49,702 nucleotides of DNA from Ophiothrix spiculata (taxonomy: Eukaryota > Echinodermata > Ophiuroidea > Amphilepidida > Ophiotrichidae), in assembly GCA_000969725.1 (NCBI GenBank), contig JXSR01S074696.1; one strand, 5' to 3'. How positions within the stretch are numbered: position 1 is the stretch's first letter; each line of letters opens with the position of its first letter. Below, piece by piece: positions 45,010-49,702 of this stretch. The position numbers were made by a program, and so were the translations under genes. The notes under the pieces are model-generated. The model saw only the letters and a list, made by a program, of their open reading frames with translations, ran no database searches and was not told the DNA's origin.

Positions 45010-45650
45010 GAGGATATAGTTATTTCTTGGTTTTATTCATTTAATCTCTTGGGCCACAAATATAGCTGATGTCATTTAGAAAATAACTTCCAAATACATC
45101 TCTCTCTACTTGTATGGTTGCATGCAAGAGATGGTCTTTGAGTCAAAAAAAGTGCATCACTAACTTTTTGTTGCTTCCATTCTGTTGAATTCGTTTCTTA
45201 ATTTCTCTAAATGGCTCTTCTGCTTTTCTTTTACTTTACTCCTAATTTTATCTATGTTGCTGCGTTGCATTTCTTGTGCGTCGAATCTTACATAAAAATT
45301 TAGTCCTAAGGTTCGTTTTGTTTATTCTTGCTGCACGATTCTTGTTGTGTTTATATGATTCTGTGAATAGATTTATTTACAATTACAAATTATTTCTGTC
45401 TGGAATACAATCGTTTTTTAAACAAATTTGTTCTCATTTGTCATTTGCTTGTATTCAATTTTTAATTTCTTTGCCATGCCATCTAAAAAAGCATCTCCAA
45501 TAATTTTATTTTCAGTGCTGATCTCTGTATACGATTTGTCCGAATAATGTTTAATTTTTCTTATTTTTTAATATACAAAATTGCTAACCGAGAACCATTG
45601 TTTCGAGTTAATATCAACACGACATTTTTACTGATTTCTCAGCTACTTTA
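45010..45650. other. A copy 4-specific insertion
   Basis: About 640 bp that interrupt the alignment with copies 1 and 2 between 'atgttgaggat' and the 'caactttgcat.a.a.tttgagacacc' block. No terminal inverted repeat or target duplication was recognised. A plus-strand frame (45276-45503, 75 codons) is T-rich and hydrophobic and is probably noise. Confidence 0.5.
45160..45567 (-). pseudogene. Possible decayed minus-strand reading frame
   Basis: Read on the minus strand in one frame from 45567 down to 45160, this gives about 135 codons interrupted by three stops (45418-45420, and near 45376 and 45322). The two long open pieces are hydrophilic: one includes IIGDAFLDGMAKKLKIEYKQ, and the last 43 codons are rich in K/E/R with a heptad-like, coiled-coil look and end in a stop. 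The frame lies wholly inside the copy-4-specific insertion, so a decayed transposon protein is plausible. The strand is A-rich, which by itself yields K/N/E-rich translations, so this may be chance. No family recognised. Confidence 0.2.
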
Positions 45651-46006
45651 CTTTGATCAAATTTACTAATCTAAAAAAATTGATTAAAATTCCTAACCTG
45701 ATACAACTTTGCATGATAATCTGAGACACCTATCAATTATAGTAGTGGTTCAATTTCACATTAACATTGAATCATACACAATGTATTTTCATTGTAATTG
45801 TAACCAAACCTGACTGCTCATACGAAATAAGCAAGGAAAGGAATTGTGTATGGCACCTTTCTATTGCAAACAATCAAAGACACTTTTCTTGAAGTGGAGA
45901 CAAAGTAATATTGTTTTACTAGTGCCGACTCGGCACTGGCTTCGACATAATTATGGTAGTGACCATCACCTATTCAACATCGTATCATGCTGAAGCAAAA
46001 CTAAAC

Positions 46007-46553
46007 TACGAAGAGTGTTCAATAAGTTCGTAGCCCTTGGAAGAGATGAACTATGTGGTTCAACTTAATTGAATATCTCAAAAGTTTCAAGTAAATATCT
46101 TCTTTAATTCTTATTTTACAAAAACATAAATATTTGGCATTTAGAGGTTTCTAAAACTTAGAATTAATCTATTAAGAATCGTTAAAATCTAAGCATTATG
46201 AATCTAAAAAACCCAACATCCATCTCCTCCCTTACATTTTTGAAATCTGTGTCCTAATTCTTTTCAAAGAGGAATCTTAAGTGTTTGTACCCTTGTCTTT
46301 CTTGAATTCGTTGGGTTTAGTGACTGGGAGAGAGACTGTCAGGTTTAGATTTGTTGTTTATTCAAATTTCAAAGTAAAAATGTAAGTCTCAGAAACCTCT
46401 AATTGGCAAGTCTCTGTAAAATAATAACTAAATCAGTTACTTACTTAAAACATGCATTAATCAATTTAAGTTGAACTATATAACATATTGATTAGAATGG
46501 CGTAGTTTAATCCCATCTATCGCGGGTACCTCTACTTATTGAACACCCTCGTA
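46007..46553. mobile_element. Mariner-like MITE with TA target
   Basis: A 547-bp element. The left end CGAAGAGTGTTCAATAAGT and right end ACTTATTGAACACCCTCG are inverse with one or two mismatches, both adjoining TA. CGAGGGTGTTCAATAAGT-type ends with a TA target are mariner-like. A nested inverted pair ('atttagaggtttctaaaact' near 46139 and its inverse near 46390) extends the foldback inward. There is no transposase frame, so it is non-autonomous. Confidence 0.7.
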
Positions 46554-46669
46554 TTTGTGGGACCATGGAAAAATTACGACAGCTTTAAGCCGATGTAACT
46601 GTAGAACATCATGTTTGGCAACCTTTCGTGAATCGCAATATATTAATGAATGAATACGGCGTTTATAAA

Positions 46670-47530
46670 TAACCAACATGATTTATGATCTCAGAAAACA
46701 CTGTGAGACCAAGCATTGTGAAACTGTGCCAGATGGGGAAAATATTGAATGGCAATGGCTTGAATATTTATTTTCTGTATAATGTTAATGACTAGATTTA
46801 CAACCTGTGTCATCATTTTTTATGATGATAAAATCATTCATCAAATGCGTTAATGACCTTCTGGTTTTTACGCCCACATACATGACATACACACTTTTCA
46901 AACGGTATTCGTCATTACATAATTATACTGGTATCTGATGAACATTTTTTAAATTGACCCTAGCAAAGAGAAGCTCCGTTGAACAAACTGACAAACCCTT
47001 GACAAATACCTTCTGATTTTTACGCCCACATACACATTTTTCAAACGATATTTTTCAGTACATATATTATACTGGTATCAAACGCCAGCAAAGAGACGTT
47101 TTTCAACATAACAAAAATTGTTCCATTACCCAAACTACCCAAAAACCCTAACAAATTAGGGTAATATTACATGTGTTGTTGTCGTTGTATTTATTATTGT
47201 TGTCGTTCAATCAAAAGTGTATAGTTTGTAAATCATAACACCTCTATACGTGTACCCTTGGTATTTTTATTAGTTACATTCTTGATTATAATATCCTGAG
47301 TTCCAGAAAATACATCTTTTTATTTCTGCAATTCTTAAATTACTAGTAATTGAAATTTTTATCTAATTTAAGCACAAAATACATGTTAATAACAAGGCTA
47401 TTGCCCTTGATGTTGTTAAGAAGTACATCTAATCTATTATTCAGCGGGATCTAAAGTTACCAAATGGTTTACACAGCTTAGTGCTGTTGTTATCATGAAC
47501 ACACTATCTAAGCATGCATGTGTTATAGTG
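46670..47530. repeat. Family D unit, copy 1
   Basis: Shares 'atggggaaaatattgaat' (46732), 'tttttacgcccacatacat' (46865), 'attgcccttgatgttgttaa' (47400) and 'gttgttatcatgaacacact' (47486) with 48270-49610. It contains an internal tandem pair: 'ttctg.tttttacgcccaca' begins at 46859 and again at 47010, a period of about 150 bp. The first part overlaps the end of A copy 4. Confidence 0.65.
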
Positions 47531-48269
47531 ACCAAACTAAATCGGACAGACGGTCCGAAGGTAAATCAAGACATAATAAAATTAGATCACTTTAAGTTTA
47601 GATAACAACTAAACGAAATGCTCATCATCGTGGTCAGACATTCATTAAATTTTGATCAATATTATCGGACAATTGCTGTCTGGCCTTGATTTGTACGCGC
47701 GTGTGACTGTACTATCTCTTGCAAAATACTAAATACTATAGCATAGAGCAACGAGATATTGTTGGTTGCATAGAGCAACTTTCAGCTACTGTATTAAATA
47801 ATGAAATTAAAACGACCAGTGTGGTTTGAATGTACCATTTCATATACATTTTATGTGTTTGTTTGTATTCTTATTCGTTTAATATGATACTTATTATATT
47901 TTTCTACCTAACCGAGCTAATGATAATGTACGAGCAACATTCAAAAAGAGCATAACATAAAACCAGGCAGATATAAACATTTTAATCGTTATAAAATTAA
48001 ATTGAATGAAAATGAAAAAAGACTCATTTTGCCAGCAGATTAAACTTAACAATTTAAAAAACATTATTTTGATATGTTGGGGTCACATTTCATTTATTCC
48101 ATTATTTCATATATATTTTTTTTATCTTCATCAACTTATGACATGTGAGCTTAAGCGTCTAAACAAATTAAACTCGTTGTCATAGTTTCCATTTTGAAAA
48201 CAAATACACCCTATTTATGACAGCATTTCAGAAGTAAAAGAATCGTTGTGTCTACTCCATTCACTGAAC
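47531..48269. other. Spacer between D copies
   Basis: No gene supported. A small hairpin CGGAC/GTCCG lies at about 47553-47567. The rest is AT-rich without recognised repeats. Confidence 0.4.
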
Positions 48270-49610
48270 TCTCTCAATATGATTTATTATCTCGTAAAAC
48301 ACAGTAAGGCAATCTTAGATGGTACCAAATGGGGAAAATATTGAATAGCATGCCTGCGTGGAATATTTATTTTCATTATAATACCTAACTTACACATAGG
48401 TTTATTGAGTTTCAGATATTAATGATTAACGACCAGCATCGTCATTTTATGAATGAAAATCATTTATCAAATATGTTAATGGTCGTGTGATTTTTCCACG
48501 CCCACATACAAGTCTTTACTTACAATATTGTCACATTACAACACTTGTTTAACATACCTGAATCACTGCTTGGTATCAGTAATTGGTAATACGTTATCAT
48601 TAATATGGTATAACAGATAAAATGGTTACAACTATATTTGTTTAATATACACATGTATTTATCATGTTTATAGTTACATTCATTCGATAACTGTACATAT
48701 ACATTTCTACCATTGCTACCTATTATTATTTTACCAAAATCACACATGAAAAAGAAATTATCCGTACTCTTGATCAGCATCCATCCTTACCGAAAGTCCA
48801 ATATCTAAGCCCAGATATATCGGCGATTTGTGTTCGCCCCATTATACAATTATCGTGATAGCCTGTGTCCATATAATAGCATGATGACACAAACCGTATC
48901 ACACATGAGTACCTTGCTGATGGATATTCGACGCCTGTCACCTACATAAGAGAAATAGGAGAAGTGGAAGCTCTCTTAGAAAATATATGTTTTGCTATGA
49001 AAGAAGCATGCCAAACATTGCCAATGGCTTTCTTCACTTAATGATTGATATCAAAGAGTACGATATTTGCATAACCATGCCGTCATTTGAAAAATATTTA
49101 ATCTTTTTGGCATATAAAACCGAGGTTTGGTTCGCATTAACTATCAAGATGTGATTTTTGTCTTTTGCCATAATGCGTGTATATTGATTACATGGTTGTC
49201 TTGAAATAGTCTGTAAACAAACGACGGTATTTTGGATTTACATTACACCTTTTATTTGCATTTTCGTTTATTCATTTATTAGAGGTGTGAACGGTCAAAA
49301 TACGAAAGTCAACCAGTTATTAACACACAAGGACTTGTACTGCTATTTAATATTTACCCATTATATACATTATGTTATATACATTTGATTTTTGTCACAT
49401 TTTCTTGCGTTTCCGAAATATACATTTTTAAATTAGTGAATTCTACAAGTAAATTGAAATTCTATTTGGATTAAAATTTATTCTGCACGTGAAAATAAGG
49501 CCATTGCCCTGAATGTTGTTGAGAAGTACAGCTAATTTATTATTCAGCGGCATCTAATGGTTAACATTGGTTAATACAGCTTAAAGTTGTTGTTATCATG
49601 AACATACTGG
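48270..49610. repeat. Family D unit, copy 2
   Basis: 'ccaaatggggaaaatattga' (48326), 'ttttccacgcccacatacaa' (48492), 'attgccctgaatgttgttga' (49502) and 'gttgttatcatgaacatact' (49590) are collinear with copy 1. Offsets grow from about 1600 to 2100 bp, so roughly 480 bp are extra here (between about 48600 and 49490). The 86-codon minus frame 48520-48780 has no motif. Confidence 0.65.
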
Positions 49611-49628
49611 AGAGTTTGCGATCATCAA

Positions 49629-49670
49629 GAACGCGAACGCGAACGCGAACGCGAACGCGAACGCGAACGT
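49629..49670. repeat. (GAACGC)n microsatellite
   Basis: Six perfect GAACGC units and a seventh, GAACGT. It is CpG-bearing and GC-rich in otherwise AT-rich DNA, immediately after D copy 2; D copy 1 lacks it. Confidence 0.95.
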
Positions 49671-49702
49671 GAGTTCTATTGAAATTCAGCCAACCATTAC
49701 CT

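Larger units (their letters stand above)
41476..46900. repeat. Family A unit, copy 4 (most diverged)
   Basis: Starts at 'tatatttatttctacataaa' and keeps the order of A landmarks to 'tcatcattttttatgatgat' (46811). It carries copy-specific insertions at 42062-42225, 44345-44530, about 45010-45650 and 46007-46553. A local duplication 'ataacaatgaactacatcca' occurs near 42350 and 42380. Confidence 0.75.

Noticed and set aside
47145-47162. ACCCTAA-CAAA-TTAGGGT, telomere-like words
   Set aside because: A single inverted pair with no tandem TTAGGG array; most likely a chance 7-bp palindrome.

Overview
This window is AT-rich eukaryotic DNA, most likely from an invertebrate animal genome. It has no convincing intact protein gene, tRNA, rRNA or CRISPR array. 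Long open frames are absent, and almost every open frame of 60-140 codons is low-complexity T- or A-rich translation that breaks in the paralogous copy of the same DNA. Non-autonomous DNA transposons (MITEs and foldbacks), one Penelope-like retroelement fragment and local segmental duplications fit a metazoan, probably a marine invertebrate. The species cannot be named from sequence alone.

Most of the window is four families of locally duplicated non-coding units. Family B has three copies at about 3.8-8.5, 9.3-11.4 and 11.5-13.8 kb, plus degenerate pieces near 2.5-2.8 kb. Family C has two copies at about 16.6-20.9 and 20.9-25.6 kb. Family A has four copies at about 26.8-32.8, 32.9-39.2, 39.2-41.5 (internally deleted) and 41.5-46.9 kb. 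Family D has two copies at about 46.7-47.5 and 48.3-49.6 kb. Between copies, short islands of roughly 90-200 bp stay about 88-95% identical while flanks drift much further. One island carries an E2F-type site and a CACGTG E-box at exactly the same spacing in three copies. Another carries an AP-1-type site. Each B copy has the arms of a TTGTCGCCA stem-loop.

About a dozen transposable elements are inserted in individual copies but not in their paralogs. The paralogs therefore serve as empty-site controls that reveal target-site duplications (TA, TA or TATA, GAA, AGATA). Notable elements are two palindromic MITEs with the same CACTCTTAAAA ends but different internal repeats, a 655-bp foldback, a 164-bp foldback with perfect 46-bp arms, two TTAA-type elements, a mariner-like MITE and a pogo/Tigger-like MITE. 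The only recognisable protein homology is a 97-codon frame at 16.0-16.3 kb resembling the C-terminal tail of Penelope-like (GIY-YIG) retroelement proteins.

Two 50-N gaps (12730-12779 and 32833-32882) are each flanked by the same sequence on both sides, so they look like unmerged contig overlaps rather than real missing DNA. Regions with nothing recognisable are listed as such.
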